Positions 17,778-26,693 are shown, counted from the first letter of the stretch. The stretch is 64,000 nt of DNA from Candidatus Brachythrix odensensis (GCA_016714465.1 JADKDT010000003.1:62001-126000), one strand, 5' to 3'. Made by a program: numbers and translations. The notes: generated from the sequence alone by a model not told the origin.

Positions 17778-17848
17778 ATGCAGGGGCGACAGCACCCGCC
17801 ATCGCGCTGCGGCATGCCCCTATATATCTGCGGGTGCTTCGCCCCTAC
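17778..17848. repeat. AGGGGCGACAGCACCCGCC hairpin, copy 2
   Basis: Left arm AGGGGCGACAGCACCCGCC, right arm GCGGGTGCTTCGCCCCT. It matches copy 1 for about 30 nt (CATGATG before the arm and CCATCG after). The right arm runs into the 3' end of hgmA. Confidence 0.82.
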
Positions 17849-19011
17849 TCCCCATCCCCCGCCATCCAGCTCGCCATGTAATCCGGCTTCTCCAGCTCCA
17901 GCGCGGGCGTGGCCACGTTGAGCGGGGCGAAGGTGTCGACCATTACCGCCAGCTCTTTCGTCTCCTTCACCCCGATGCTGGCCTCGGTCGCGCCGGGTTG
18001 CGGGCCGTGCGGCAGGCCTGAAGGATGCAGGGTGATGTCGTACTTCTCGATCCCCTTGCGGCTCATGAAGTTGCCGTCGCAGTAGTAAATCATCTCGTCG
18101 CTGTTGACGTTGCTGTGGTTATACGGCGCCGGAATCGCCTGGGGGTGGTAATCAAACAGGCGCGGGACAAACGAGCAGACCACGAAGCCATCGCACTGAA
18201 AGGTCTGATGCACCGGCGGGGGCTGATGCACCCGGCCCGTGATCGGCTCGAAGTCATGAATGCTGAAGGCATACGGGAAGAGATAGCCGTCCCAGCCCAC
18301 CACGTCAAACGGATGATGGTCGAGCACGTGCCGGGTGATCCCATCCCGAGCCTTGATCCGGACTTCAAATTCGCCTCGCTCGGTGAACGTCTCGAGCTCG
18401 GCCGGGGGGCGGAAGTCGCGCTCGCAATACGGGGCATGTTCGAGCAACTGGCCATAGTCGTTGCGATACCGGCTGGGCGTGTTGATCTGTCCGCGCGACT
18501 CGATGACAAAGAAGCGCCCCTCGGCCGTGCCGAGTTCCATCTTCCAGGTCACCCCAAAGGGGATGACCAGATAGTCGCCGCTCGTGAACGGGATGCGCCC
18601 GAACTGGGTCCGCAGCACGCCCGCGCCTTCGTGGACGAACCAGGTCTCGTAGGCCTGGGCGTTGCGGTAGTAGTAGTCCATGCTTCGCGTTGCGCGACTG
18701 ACGCTCAGGCTGACGTCGGTGTTGCCCAGCAGCGCGCGCCGGGCGGCGACCGGATCGCCCCCGGCTGGCGCCTCCGCGGTCGCAAAGGCGCGATGGCGCA
18801 GCGCGCCATAAGCGCTGTAGTCGACCCGGGTGTCGCCGAGATACTCGGTATTGACCACCCGCGGCGGCAGGAAGTGGTGATACAGCAGCGCGGCGTGGCC
18901 ATGGAAGCCCTCCAGCCCCATTACTTCCTCGCGATACAGCCCGCCATCGGGCTTGCGAAACTGGGTGTGGCGTTTGTGGGGGATGTCCCCGAGCGCGCGA
19001 TAGAAAGGCAT
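17845..19011 (-). CDS. hmgA: Homogentisate 1,2-dioxygenase
   Basis: Non-haem Fe(II) ring-cleaving dioxygenase of 388 aa that turns homogentisate into maleylacetoacetate. Family features are the N-terminal HKRHTQFRKPDGGLYREEV, the middle GDYLVIPFGVTW, and the iron-site segments NSDEMIYYCDG (Glu) and HPSGLPHGP (His). The start at 19011 is preferred because the longer frame begins inside the fah gene. It follows fah by 5 nt and is the last gene of the lrp-hpd-fah-hmgA operon. Confidence 0.94.
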   Translation of the reverse strand: MPFYRALGDIPHKRHTQFRKPDGGLYREEVMGLEGFHGHAALLYHHFLPPRVVNTEYLGDTRVDYSAYGALRHRAFATAEAPAGGDPVAARRALLGNTDVSLSVSRATRSMDYYYRNAQAYETWFVHEGAGVLRTQFGRIPFTSGDYLVIPFGVTWKMELGTAEGRFFVIESRGQINTPSRYRNDYGQLLEHAPYCERDFRPPAELETFTERGEFEVRIKARDGITRHVLDHHPFDVVGWDGYLFPYAFSIHDFEPITGRVHQPPPVHQTFQCDGFVVCSFVPRLFDYHPQAIPAPYNHSNVNSDEMIYYCDGNFMSRKGIEKYDITLHPSGLPHGPQPGATEASIGVKETKELAVMVDTFAPLNVATPALELEKPDYMASWMAGDGE

Positions 19012-19016
19012 GTGTG

Positions 19017-20315
19017 TTACTCCATCCGTTGGGCAGGATTCACGATCCCGCGGCATTCGCCCAGTCCGATGCTTCGGAAACCCTCTCGCGCGCAGTGCCC
19101 GCGCAGGATGACCTCGTCGCCGTCCTCGAGAAAGCGGCGGGTCTCACCGCTGGGCAGCGTTATCGGCGCTTTGCCGCCGTCTGTCAACTCGAGCAGACAC
19201 CCGCGTGAGTCGGGGGCCGGCCCGCTGACCGTGCCCGTGCCGAGCAGGTCGCCAGGCCGCAGGTTGCAGCCGCCGCTGCTGTGGTGGGCGAGCATCTGGG
19301 CGAGGGTCCAGTACAGGTCGCGGGCGTTGCCGCGGCTCAGCAAGTGCGGCGCGTCACCGCGGGCCCGCATGTGCGGGGTGCTGAGCAGGACCTCGAGGAT
19401 GATGTCGAGGCCGCCGCCTGCCTGATCGGCCGGATCGTTGAGATAGGGCAGCGGTTGGGGCTGGTCGGTGTTGCGGGGGAAGGCGGGGCAGCGAAAGGGG
19501 GCCAGGGCGTCCAGCGTCACCACCCAGGCGGAGACGCTGGTGGCAAAATTCTTGGCCAGGAAGGGCCCGAGCGGTTGATACTCCCAACGTTGGATGTCCC
19601 GGGCCGACCAGTCGTTGAGCAGGCTCAGCCCGAACAGCCGCGCGCCTGCCTCGGCGATCGGGACCGGCGCGCCAAGCGGATTGCCCGGCCCCACCCAGGC
19701 GCCGAGCTCGAGCTCGTAGTCCAGCCGCCGGGTGGGGGCGTAGAGGGGCGCTTCCGCCTCGAGCTTGAACTGGCCACGCGGGCGGATGACCGGCGTGCCG
19801 CTGACGACAATCGAGGAGGCCCGCCCGTGGTAGCCGATCGGCACCCAGGTGTAGTTGGGCAGGAGCGGATTCTCCGGCCGCATCTGCGCTCCGACCGTTG
19901 TGGCGTGCTGGATCGAGGCGTAAAAGTCGGTGTAGTCGCCGATCCGGGCCGGCAGGCGCATCTCGAGCTCGCCCAACGGCCTGAGCAGCCGGGCAAGCGA
20001 GACGCGCTCCCGCGCGTCATGGCGCAGGAGCGCGCTGAGCCGATGGCGCAGTGCCCGCCAGTGCGGCGAGCCGAGGGCCATCAGCGCATTGAGATCGGGC
20101 GCGCGGCAGGCTGCCCCGGCCGGGCCGTCGACTAAACCGGCCTCGGCGCAGGCGGCCAGGTCGAGCACCGAATCCCCGATGGCGGTCCCGATCCGGCTGC
20201 CGCCTGCATCGGCAAACACGCCGAGTGGCAGGTTCTGGATCGGGAAGCCGGTATCCGGGTCGTTGGCCGACGTGACCCAGCTCCGCAGGTTGGGGTCGTG
20301 GGTGGAGTCAATCAT
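19017..20315 (-). CDS. fahA: Fumarylacetoacetase
   Basis: Hydrolase of 432 aa that splits fumarylacetoacetate into fumarate and acetoacetate, the last step of tyrosine degradation. The N-terminal SH3-like domain starts FPIQNLPLGVF; the catalytic domain has YTDFYASIQHATTVG, GYHGRASSIVVSG, LDYELELGAWVG and GTGTVSGP. A maleylacetoacetate isomerase gene is not in the window. It lies 21 nt after hpd and 5 nt before hmgA. Confidence 0.95.
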   Translation of the reverse strand: MIDSTHDPNLRSWVTSANDPDTGFPIQNLPLGVFADAGGSRIGTAIGDSVLDLAACAEAGLVDGPAGAACRAPDLNALMALGSPHWRALRHRLSALLRHDARERVSLARLLRPLGELEMRLPARIGDYTDFYASIQHATTVGAQMRPENPLLPNYTWVPIGYHGRASSIVVSGTPVIRPRGQFKLEAEAPLYAPTRRLDYELELGAWVGPGNPLGAPVPIAEAGARLFGLSLLNDWSARDIQRWEYQPLGPFLAKNFATSVSAWVVTLDALAPFRCPAFPRNTDQPQPLPYLNDPADQAGGGLDIILEVLLSTPHMRARGDAPHLLSRGNARDLYWTLAQMLAHHSSGGCNLRPGDLLGTGTVSGPAPDSRGCLLELTDGGKAPITLPSGETRRFLEDGDEVILRGHCAREGFRSIGLGECRGIVNPAQRME

Positions 20316-20336
20316 GCGCTCGCCATCGGCATATCC

Positions 20337-21449
20337 CTACAAATTCCCTCGCAGCTCCTGCTCGCGCTCAATCGACTCGAACAGGGCCTTGAAATTGCCC
20401 ACCCCGAACCCGCGCGAGCCGTGCCGCTCGATGATCTCGTAGAAGACCGTTGGGCGGTCCTCGACCGGCTTGGAGAAGATCTGGAGCAGATATCCCTCCT
20501 CGTCGCGGTCGACCAGCACCCCGAGTTCGGCCAGCGTGTCGACCGGTTCGTTGATCTTGCCCACCCGGGCTTCGAGCTCTTGATAATAGGCGCTCGGCAC
20601 GCGCAGGAACTCGACCCCCGAATTGCGCAGGCGGGTGACCGCCTCGACGATGTTGCCGGTGCTCAACGCGAGGTGCTGCACCCCGGGGCCATAGTGGTAG
20701 TCCAGATATTCCTGGATCTGAGACTTCCTGCGCCCTTCGGCTGGCTCATTGATCGGGAACTTGATCTTGCCGTTCCCGTTCATCATGACCTTTGACATCA
20801 GGGCCGAGTACTCGGTGTGAATGTCGTTGTCGCTGAAATGGCGGAGCTGCTCGAAGCCCATCGTCTGGGCGAAGAAATCCACCCAGCGGTTCATCGCGCC
20901 GAGCTCGACGTTGCCGACGATGTGGTCGACGTGCATCAGGCCGAATCCGGTGGGTTTGCCCTGGGCGTTGCGCGAACCCGCATAGTCGACGGCCGTGTAG
21001 CCCGGCACGAACGGCCCGCGGTACTTGCCCCGCTCGACAAACTTCATCAGCGTATCGCCATACAGCCGGATCGCGGCGGCGCGATACAGGCCGTGTTCGT
21101 CCTCGATCTCCATGGGCGCGATCGCGCCGGTGGCCCCGCGCTTGGTGGTCTCGCGATACGCCGCGGCGGCGTCGGGGACCTCGACCGCCACGACGGCGAC
21201 GGTGTCGCCATGCAGGTGGGCGAGCCGGGCGATCGGATGATCGGGCGAAAGCGCGCTCGACAGCACCAGCCGGATGTTGTGCTGCTCGAGCACATACGAG
21301 GCGCGCTCGCGGTTGCCGGTTTCGAGCCCGCTATAGGCGGTCTGGGCGAAGCCGAAGGCGGTCTTGTAGAAATGGGCGGCCTGGCGGGCGTTGCCGACAT
21401 AGAACTCGATGTGGTCGACCCGGTTGATGGGGAGGAAATCGTCAGACAT
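20337..21449 (-). CDS. hpd: 4-hydroxyphenylpyruvate dioxygenase
   Basis: Fe(II) dioxygenase of 370 aa that turns 4-hydroxyphenylpyruvate into homogentisate. Two vicinal-oxygen-chelate domains are present. The iron ligands are the His of HVDHIVGNV, the His of GPGVQHLALST, and the Glu of TVFYEIIERHG; the C-terminal gate helix GFGVGNFKALFESIE is intact. It overlaps the upstream Lrp-type regulator gene by 8 nt. Confidence 0.96.
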   Translation of the reverse strand: MSDDFLPINRVDHIEFYVGNARQAAHFYKTAFGFAQTAYSGLETGNRERASYVLEQHNIRLVLSSALSPDHPIARLAHLHGDTVAVVAVEVPDAAAAYRETTKRGATGAIAPMEIEDEHGLYRAAAIRLYGDTLMKFVERGKYRGPFVPGYTAVDYAGSRNAQGKPTGFGLMHVDHIVGNVELGAMNRWVDFFAQTMGFEQLRHFSDNDIHTEYSALMSKVMMNGNGKIKFPINEPAEGRRKSQIQEYLDYHYGPGVQHLALSTGNIVEAVTRLRNSGVEFLRVPSAYYQELEARVGKINEPVDTLAELGVLVDRDEEGYLLQIFSKPVEDRPTVFYEIIERHGSRGFGVGNFKALFESIEREQELRGNL

Positions 21450-21957
21450 CTTGAACCTTGCGCGTCCGGCGCGGCTGACGCTTTGGCTCCGGATCAGCTC
21501 CGAGCTGCAGCGCTGTGGTGGACTTGACCTCGTTCAGGACCAGGCTGGTGCGGATGCGCTCAACCCCCGGCGCGGGGGTGAGGGTGTTGACCAGAAAGGC
21601 TTCGAGCTGCTGCCGGTCGCGCACGGCGATCTTGAGCACGTAGTCGGCCTCGCCGGTGATGTGATGGCACTCGAGCACCTCGGGCATGGCCTTGACCGCC
21701 GCCCGAAACTTGCGGACGAGGTCGACCGAGTGGTAGCGCAGGTTGACGTGGACGAAGCACATCAAGTCGTAGCCGAGCTTGTCGCGGTCGAGCACGGCCA
21801 CATACGCGCCGATGACGCCAGCCGATTCGAGCTTCTCGAGGCGCTTCTGCAGCCCGGTCGGCGAGAGGCCGGCCAGGCGCGCCAATTCGAGATTTGTCGT
21901 TCGCGCGTTGCGTTGCAGCTCGCGCAAAATCAGATAATCTTTGTCGTCCATATCCAT
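21442..21957 (-). CDS. Lrp/AsnC-family transcriptional regulator
   Basis: Regulator of 171 aa. The N-terminal winged helix has DDKDYLILRELQRNARTTNL and the recognition helix LSPTGLQKRLEKLE. The RAM/AsnC effector domain at about 65-145 includes VLECHHITGEADYVLKI. The C-terminal 25 residues are basic. It heads the hpd-fah-hmgA operon with an 8-nt overlap, so it probably controls this operon in response to an aromatic amino acid (inference). TATATT on the minus strand lies 11 nt before the ATG. Confidence 0.92.
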   Translation of the reverse strand: MDMDDKDYLILRELQRNARTTNLELARLAGLSPTGLQKRLEKLESAGVIGAYVAVLDRDKLGYDLMCFVHVNLRYHSVDLVRKFRAAVKAMPEVLECHHITGEADYVLKIAVRDRQQLEAFLVNTLTPAPGVERIRTSLVLNEVKSTTALQLGADPEPKRQPRRTRKVQDV

Positions 21958-21968
21958 TGGAAGGGTGA

Positions 21969-21974
21969 AATATA
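21969..21974 (-). promoter_or_regulatory. -10 element of the lrp-hpd-fah-hmgA operon
   Basis: TATATT on the minus strand, 11 nt before the lrp ATG at 21957, leaving a 5' leader of only a few nt. Confidence 0.45.
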
Positions 21975-22030
21975 CACCAGGAATGGACGGTCAGAGCACA
22001 TATCCCTCTCGGCTCCGGGGCGTGGGATTC

Positions 22031-22084
22031 CCCGAAACACCCTGCCTGCCCCGGCGTGCGCGGGGGCGGGCAGGGTGTTTCGGG
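22031..22084. repeat. Palindrome between divergent genes
   Basis: Arms of 22 nt (CCCGAAACACCCTGCCTGCC and complement) around GGCGTGCGC. ATTTTT follows on the plus strand, giving terminator shape, yet both flanking genes point away from it. Confidence 0.88.
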
Positions 22085-22182
22085 ATTTTTCAGACTGGAC
22101 ACGCCAGCCAAGAGGTCTACACTACTAAAGATCAAAGAAATAGTGTGGGTCGAGCACGCATTCACCAACAAGGAGATAGTTT

Positions 22183-22659
22183 ATGAGTCTGAAACCAGAA
22201 GGAGCCAAGGTCGCCATGCTGGGCGAGCCGGAGCGAAAGAAGCACGCGCTTGCACTGCTTAAGGGGGCCGATATTCGCAAGTACACCGGTGGAATCTGCT
22301 ACGACGCCGTCGCGTATGTGAGATTCCTCCTCGGCAAAGGCATCACGCCCACGGAGATTGCGTCCATAAATGGGAATGCCTGGCGAGATAAGCTCAAGTT
22401 CCTATCCGGCAAACGCTGGGATGGCAAATCGGCGATCCCGGCCGGATCGGCAGTGGGTTTCTACCGGCTGATCGACCGTCAGATCTTCCATGGCGCGGTC
22501 GCCATTGGCGGCACAAGCATCCGGGCCGTCAATGGGCATGTACTTGGCGCGGGTTGGACCGATGTCGTGGATCTTAAGAAGGTCTTGGGCAAGCCCGACA
22601 CCGATGGAAACTTCGACTACGATCGGACCAAGATTCAGGTCTGGATCTCGAAAATATAA
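22183..22659 (+). CDS. Protein of unknown function with possible Cys-His hydrolase fold
   Basis: Protein of 158 aa, not recognised. Cys39 stands at the start of a predicted helix (GGICYDAVAYVRFLLG), and His103 begins a strand in IFHGAVAIGG. A GSAVGFYR turn lies between them, and NGHVLGAGWTDVVDL follows. This Cys-helix/His-strand order resembles NlpC/P60 or papain-like folds, but similarity is weak and no signal peptide is seen. AAGGAG lies 7 nt before the ATG. A TGGACA / 16 nt / TACACT promoter is possible at 22096-22123. Base use looks less GC-rich than neighbours. Confidence 0.6.
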   Translation: MSLKPEGAKVAMLGEPERKKHALALLKGADIRKYTGGICYDAVAYVRFLLGKGITPTEIASINGNAWRDKLKFLSGKRWDGKSAIPAGSAVGFYRLIDRQIFHGAVAIGGTSIRAVNGHVLGAGWTDVVDLKKVLGKPDTDGNFDYDRTKIQVWISKI

Positions 22660-22678
22660 CGGGACGGCGCGCCAAATC

Positions 22679-22727
22679 TTTCAGGTGAAACGGTCCCCAG
22701 CGAAGCTGGGGACCGTTTCACCTGAAA
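22679..22727. terminator. Perfect palindrome between convergent genes
   Basis: Two perfect 23-nt arms with a GAA loop, 20 nt after the stop at 22659 and 9 nt from the convergent GlsB-like stop. The stem starts TTTCAGG and ends CCTGAAA. It fits a bidirectional terminator, although U-tracts are short. Confidence 0.75.
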
Positions 22728-22735
22728 ACAGAAGA

Positions 22736-22990
22736 TCAGCGCCTGCCGCGGATCAGGCGCGAGAGCCAGACCACCAGCACTGCCCCGAGGATTGAGACGA
22801 GAAGGCTGGTCAGATTGATCCCGTTGACCATATCCACGCCGAAGATCAACCCGCCGATGAAGCCGCCGACGATGCCGCCGATGATGCCCAGCACGATGTC
22901 ACCGAGCAGGCCGTAGCCGCCGCCCTTCATGATCATGCCGGTCAGCCAGCCCGCGATACCGCCCAGAATCAGTGTTGCGAATAGTCCCAT
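22736..22990 (-). CDS. GlsB/YeaQ/YmgE-family stress-response membrane protein
   Basis: Small hydrophobic protein of 84 aa with three probable membrane segments and glycine-rich turns (ILGGIAGWLTGMI, DIVLGIIGGIVGGFIGG, LLVSILGAVLVVWLSRLI). The family is induced in stress or by glutamine-related conditions; molecular function is unknown. AAGGAG lies 8 nt before the ATG at 22990, which decides the start against a longer frame running into the palindrome. Confidence 0.88.
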   Translation of the reverse strand: MGLFATLILGGIAGWLTGMIMKGGGYGLLGDIVLGIIGGIVGGFIGGLIFGVDMVNGINLTSLLVSILGAVLVVWLSRLIRGRR

Positions 22991-23026
22991 GATGTGTCTC
23001 CTTGTTTGCGTGTGTCGAAACTTGTC

Positions 23027-23084
23027 GCCGGAAGCGACCGTCCCTGCCCCGGCGTACGCCGGGGCGAGGACGGTCGCTTCCGGC
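23027..23084. repeat. Palindrome with CCCCGGCGTACGCCGGGG core
   Basis: Arms of about 29 nt with two mismatches. It shares the outer GGAAGCGA module and the core with the palindrome at 5,531-5,590 but has a different middle segment. Confidence 0.9.
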
Positions 23085-23114
23085 AAATTTCCCGGCCGCA
23101 GGCGCCGAGGCCTC

Positions 23115-23608
23115 TTAAGACGACAGCTTGCCGATGCCACCCGAGAGATCCGGCTTCTCGGCCAGGTTCTCCAGCCGCGCGAGTGCGTTCTTGACCTTCA
23201 GCAGATCCACCGGATTTCCACCGGCGACAAACGCGCCCAGGATTCCGCCGGCCGGGGCGTACTCCATGACGTAATCGACCTTGGTGCCGTTTACCCCGCC
23301 CAGGCCAAGCAGCCCGCCCGTGCGCGGGGAGAGGGTGAAGTGGTGGGTGGTCTTGTGGCCGCCCACTTCGGTGACGATTTCGAGCATCCGCCCCGGCTCG
23401 AGCCGGGTGACGGTCGCCTTGCCCGTCTTGTCACCGGCCTGATACGGATACGACGACCCCACCACCGCCGGCCCGGCGCCGGAGATGCCAGTGATTCCTG
23501 GCATCCACTCGTCCACACGTCCGGGGTGATGATGACCTTCCAGACCTTGTCGGGAGTAACGTCGATTTCCTCGACCCTTTCGAATTTCGCCTAGTGAATG
23601 TCCTCCAT
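23115..23608 (-). pseudogene. SRPBCC/polyketide-cyclase family protein, frameshifted
   Basis: The C-terminal part reads clearly (VDEWMPGITGISG, then EPGRMLEIVTEVGGHKTTHH) as a START/SRPBCC lipid-binding fold. The expected N-terminal strand and helix (AKFERVEEIDVTPDKVWKVI) lie in another frame, joined across CCCC near 23,527-23,532, where one extra C would restore the frame. A TAG also interrupts the 5' end shortly after ATG 23608. It is either a decaying gene or a homopolymer sequencing error. Confidence 0.65.
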
Positions 23609-23797
23609 GTTGCAGCCCAGTCAAAAACGCCAGATTGCCAAGTCAGTGTAGCCCCAATTCGGGAAAGCGGGCTGCCCGCAGCTTGCTGCGCTGTGGAAGC
23701 GCGTTAGCGCGATTGTCACGTTGACCGGCCGGCTGGTCGCCGTTGTGCTCGGCCTGGTTGGTCTGCTGCTGATCCTGCGCGGAATATTCTAGAGCCG
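23609..23797. other. Intergenic region with a possible gene remnant
   Basis: On the plus strand, near 23,690-23,792, a frame encodes LWKRVSAIVTLTGRLVAVV followed by a hydrophobic stretch ending ILRGIF and TAG. It looks like one transmembrane segment but has no good start codon, so it is probably the 3' remnant of a small membrane-protein gene. Confidence 0.35.
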
Positions 23798-23876
23798 ATC
23801 CCGAAAAATACCTGGCGAGATCACAATCCCCGCGCTTCGCGCGGGGATTGTGATCTCGCCAGGTATTTTTCGGGAT
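23798..23876. terminator. Perfect 79-nt palindrome after the P-type ATPase gene
   Basis: Two perfect 37-nt arms with loop CTTCG, one of the longest in the window. The arms include AAAAATACC and GGTATTTTT, so a transcript from either strand would end in a U-rich stem base. It lies 22 nt after the ATPase stop and carries the GGCGAGA module also seen near 11,866 and 39,353. Confidence 0.75.
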
Positions 23877-23897
23877 GACTTTCGGACGCGAAAGACG

Positions 23898-26681
23898 TCA
23901 GCGCCGTGTCAGGACACGCCGGACGAGCTTGACGGCTTCGCGCGCCCACAACACGGTGCTGCCAACGCCCAGACACAACAGCCAGTCCTCGACGCTCAGG
24001 GCGGTGGTCTGGAAGGCCTGCTGCAGGAACGGCACATACACAACCAGGGCCTGCAACGCAAGGGACAATCCCACCGCCGCCCACACCCAACGATTGACAA
24101 ACAGATCCTCAAAGGCGCTGCGCTCGTCCGAGCGGGCATTCAAGACGTTAAAGAGCTGAAACAGGACCAGGGTCGTGAAGGCCATGGTCCGAGCGTGGAC
24201 GAGCGTCCCGACGCCGGCGATCAGCCCGCCTGGCAGCGAGGCATCCAGCACCAGCAGCGTGCCGGCCGCCATGACCGCGCCCACGAACACGATGCCCGTC
24301 CACATCCTTCGATCCAGCACGCCCGCGCTCTTCGCCCGGGGCGGGCGCTGCATCGCGCCTGCGCGGGCGGGATCGAGGCCCAGCGCCAGGGCCGGGGCGC
24401 TGTCGGTGACCAGGTTGATCCACAACAACTGGGTGGCCAGCAGAGGCAGGACCAGGAGCTCGCCATGCGCGGACGGGATGCCCAGCACGCCGGCCAGCAT
24501 CACGCCCAGGAACATCGTCAGCACTTCGCCGATATTCGACGAGAGCAGATAACGCAAAAACTTGCGGATGTTGGAGAAGATCGCCCGGCCTTCCTCGACC
24601 GCGGCGACAATGGTGGCGAAGTTGTCGTCGGCCAGGATCATGTCGGCCGCTTCCTTCGACACGTCGGTGCCGGTGATGCCCATCGCGATTCCGATATCAG
24701 CCGTCTTCAGCGCGGGCGCGTCGTTGACCCCGTCGCCGGTCATCGCGGTGACGGCCCCGTTGGCCTTGAGCGCGCGCACGATCCGCAGCTTGTGCTCCGG
24801 GCTGACCCGGGCGAATACGGATACATCCCGGACAGCGGCGCGTAACGCGGTCTCATCCATCGCGTTGATCTCGGCCCCGGTCCGGGCCGCGCCAACCAGA
24901 CCCAGTTCGGTTCCGATTGCCTGGGCGGTCCGGGGATGGTCGCCGGTGATCATGATCACCCGGATGCCGGCCGTCTCGGCCAGCCGGATGGCCGCCGCGG
25001 CTTCAGTCCGGGGCGGATCGATCATCCCGATCAGGCCAAGGAAAACCATATCGCGCTCGACGCCCGCATCGGGCGGCTTGGGCACGCTCTCGCGCGACTC
25101 GGTGCGATACGCGACGCCCAACGTGCGCAAGGCTTCACCGGCCAGGCTTTCGATCGAGGCCAGGATGCGCTCCCGCCGGGGCGCGTCAAGCGCCACGGCA
25201 TCCTCGCCCACCCGCTCATGGGTGCAGCGGCCCAGCAGCACGTCGGGGGCGCCCTTGGCGAAGATGAAGACCCGTTCGGGTTGCTCGGCGTCGGCGTGGA
25301 CGGTGCTCATGAGCTTGCGCTCGGAGGAGAAAGGCACCTCGCCGGTCCGCTCGAAGCGGTGCTCGATTCCGTTGGGCTCCAGCCCGAACTTGAGCGCGGC
25401 CACCCGCAGCGCGGCTTCCGTCGGATCGCCCTGGATTGCCCAGCGCCCGTCGCGCAGGGCCAACCCGCTGTTATTGGCCAGCATGGAGGCGCGCAGCGAC
25501 CGGGCCGCCTCGATGCGCAGACTTTCCGGCGCTTCGGCCAGCGGCCGGCCGGCATGGCTGACCTCGCCCTTGGGCGCGTAGCCCGCCCCGCCGAAATCGA
25601 CCCGCCCGCCGGCGGTCACCAGGGCCCGGACCGTCATCTCGTTGCGGGTGAGCGTGCCGGTCTTGTCGGTGCAGATGATGTTTGCAGAGCCAAGCGTCTC
25701 GACCGCGGCGAGTTTGCGGATGATGGCATTCCGTTTGGCCATGCGCTGCACGCCCAGGGCGAGGACGACCGTCATGATGGTGGCCAGCCCTTCGGGGACG
25801 GCGGCGACGGCCAGCGACACGCCCAGGATGAGCGCGTCGACGATCCCGCCCGCCGTCCGGACCGACTGGGTGATCAGGATGGCGCCGATCATCACCACGG
25901 CGATGGCGATGACGGCGATGCCCAGCACCCGCCCGACCTGGGCGATCTCGATCTGCAGCGGGGTCGGCTCTTCGCGGCCCTGGGACAACAGATTGGCGAT
26001 ATGGCCCATCTCGGTCTTCATCCCAGTCCCGGTCACCACACCGCGTCCGCGGCCATAGGTGACGGCGCTGCCGTTGAAGACCATGTTGTGCCGATCACCG
26101 ATCTCCGGGGCGCCCGGAATTGCCTCGATGCTCTTGGAGACCGGCAGGCTCTCGCCGGTCAGGGCGGATTCGGAGGTCTGCAAGGCCACGATATCGATCA
26201 AGCGCGCGTCGGCGGCGATCGTGTCGCCCTCCTCAAGGATCAGGATGTCGCCGGGCACGACTTCGGCCGCCGGGATATCCTTGATTTCCCCGTCGCGCAG
26301 GACGGTCGCGTGGGCGGCCGCCATCGCCTTGAGGGCGGCCACCGCCCGCTCGGCGCGGGCCTCCTGGGCATAGCCCAGGATCGAGTTCAGCACCACGATG
26401 CTGAGGATGGCCAGGGCCTCAAACGGGAGTGAGCTGTCCTTCTCGATCAGCCAGACGATGAAGGACACTACCGTCGCGCCGAGCAGGAGCAGAACGAGCG
26501 GGTTGTTGAATTGGGCGAGGAACTTGCGCCAGGCGGGCACGGGCGGGGCGGAGAGCAGCTCGTTCGGGCCGTATTTGGCCAGGCGCGCCTGAGCTTCAAT
26601 CGTTGTAAGCCCGGCGGCGGCGTCCGCGCCCTGGGCGGCGATGGCGTCGGCGGCTTCGAGACGGTATGCGGCTTCAGTCAT
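23898..26681 (-). CDS. Cation-transporting P-type ATPase, P2 (calcium-type)
   Basis: P-type ATPase of 927 aa. The N-terminal cation-ATPase domain has GLTTIEAQARLAKYGPNEL, the actuator motif is TGES, and M4 carries VPEGL, the P2A/P2B Ca2+-site signature. The phosphorylated Asp is D339 in CTDKTGTLT, and the hinge is TGDGVNDAPALK. About ten membrane segments are expected. Ca2+ export is likely; Mn2+ or Na+ are alternatives. A GATAAT ends 6 nt before the ATG. Confidence 0.94.
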   Translation of the reverse strand: MTEAAYRLEAADAIAAQGADAAAGLTTIEAQARLAKYGPNELLSAPPVPAWRKFLAQFNNPLVLLLLGATVVSFIVWLIEKDSSLPFEALAILSIVVLNSILGYAQEARAERAVAALKAMAAAHATVLRDGEIKDIPAAEVVPGDILILEEGDTIAADARLIDIVALQTSESALTGESLPVSKSIEAIPGAPEIGDRHNMVFNGSAVTYGRGRGVVTGTGMKTEMGHIANLLSQGREEPTPLQIEIAQVGRVLGIAVIAIAVVMIGAILITQSVRTAGGIVDALILGVSLAVAAVPEGLATIMTVVLALGVQRMAKRNAIIRKLAAVETLGSANIICTDKTGTLTRNEMTVRALVTAGGRVDFGGAGYAPKGEVSHAGRPLAEAPESLRIEAARSLRASMLANNSGLALRDGRWAIQGDPTEAALRVAALKFGLEPNGIEHRFERTGEVPFSSERKLMSTVHADAEQPERVFIFAKGAPDVLLGRCTHERVGEDAVALDAPRRERILASIESLAGEALRTLGVAYRTESRESVPKPPDAGVERDMVFLGLIGMIDPPRTEAAAAIRLAETAGIRVIMITGDHPRTAQAIGTELGLVGAARTGAEINAMDETALRAAVRDVSVFARVSPEHKLRIVRALKANGAVTAMTGDGVNDAPALKTADIGIAMGITGTDVSKEAADMILADDNFATIVAAVEEGRAIFSNIRKFLRYLLSSNIGEVLTMFLGVMLAGVLGIPSAHGELLVLPLLATQLLWINLVTDSAPALALGLDPARAGAMQRPPRAKSAGVLDRRMWTGIVFVGAVMAAGTLLVLDASLPGGLIAGVGTLVHARTMAFTTLVLFQLFNVLNARSDERSAFEDLFVNRWVWAAVGLSLALQALVVYVPFLQQAFQTTALSVEDWLLCLGVGSTVLWAREAVKLVRRVLTRR

Positions 26682-26687
26682 GACGTC

Positions 26688-26693
26688 ATTATC
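26688..26693 (-). promoter_or_regulatory. -10 element, probable leaderless mRNA (P-type ATPase)
   Basis: GATAAT on the minus strand, 6 nt before the ATG at 26681. Confidence 0.45.

Noticed and set aside
22060..22090. Terminator for an upstream plus-strand gene at the ATTTTT after the 22,031 palindrome
   Set aside because: No plus-strand gene ends before it; the neighbours are divergent, so it was listed as a repeat.
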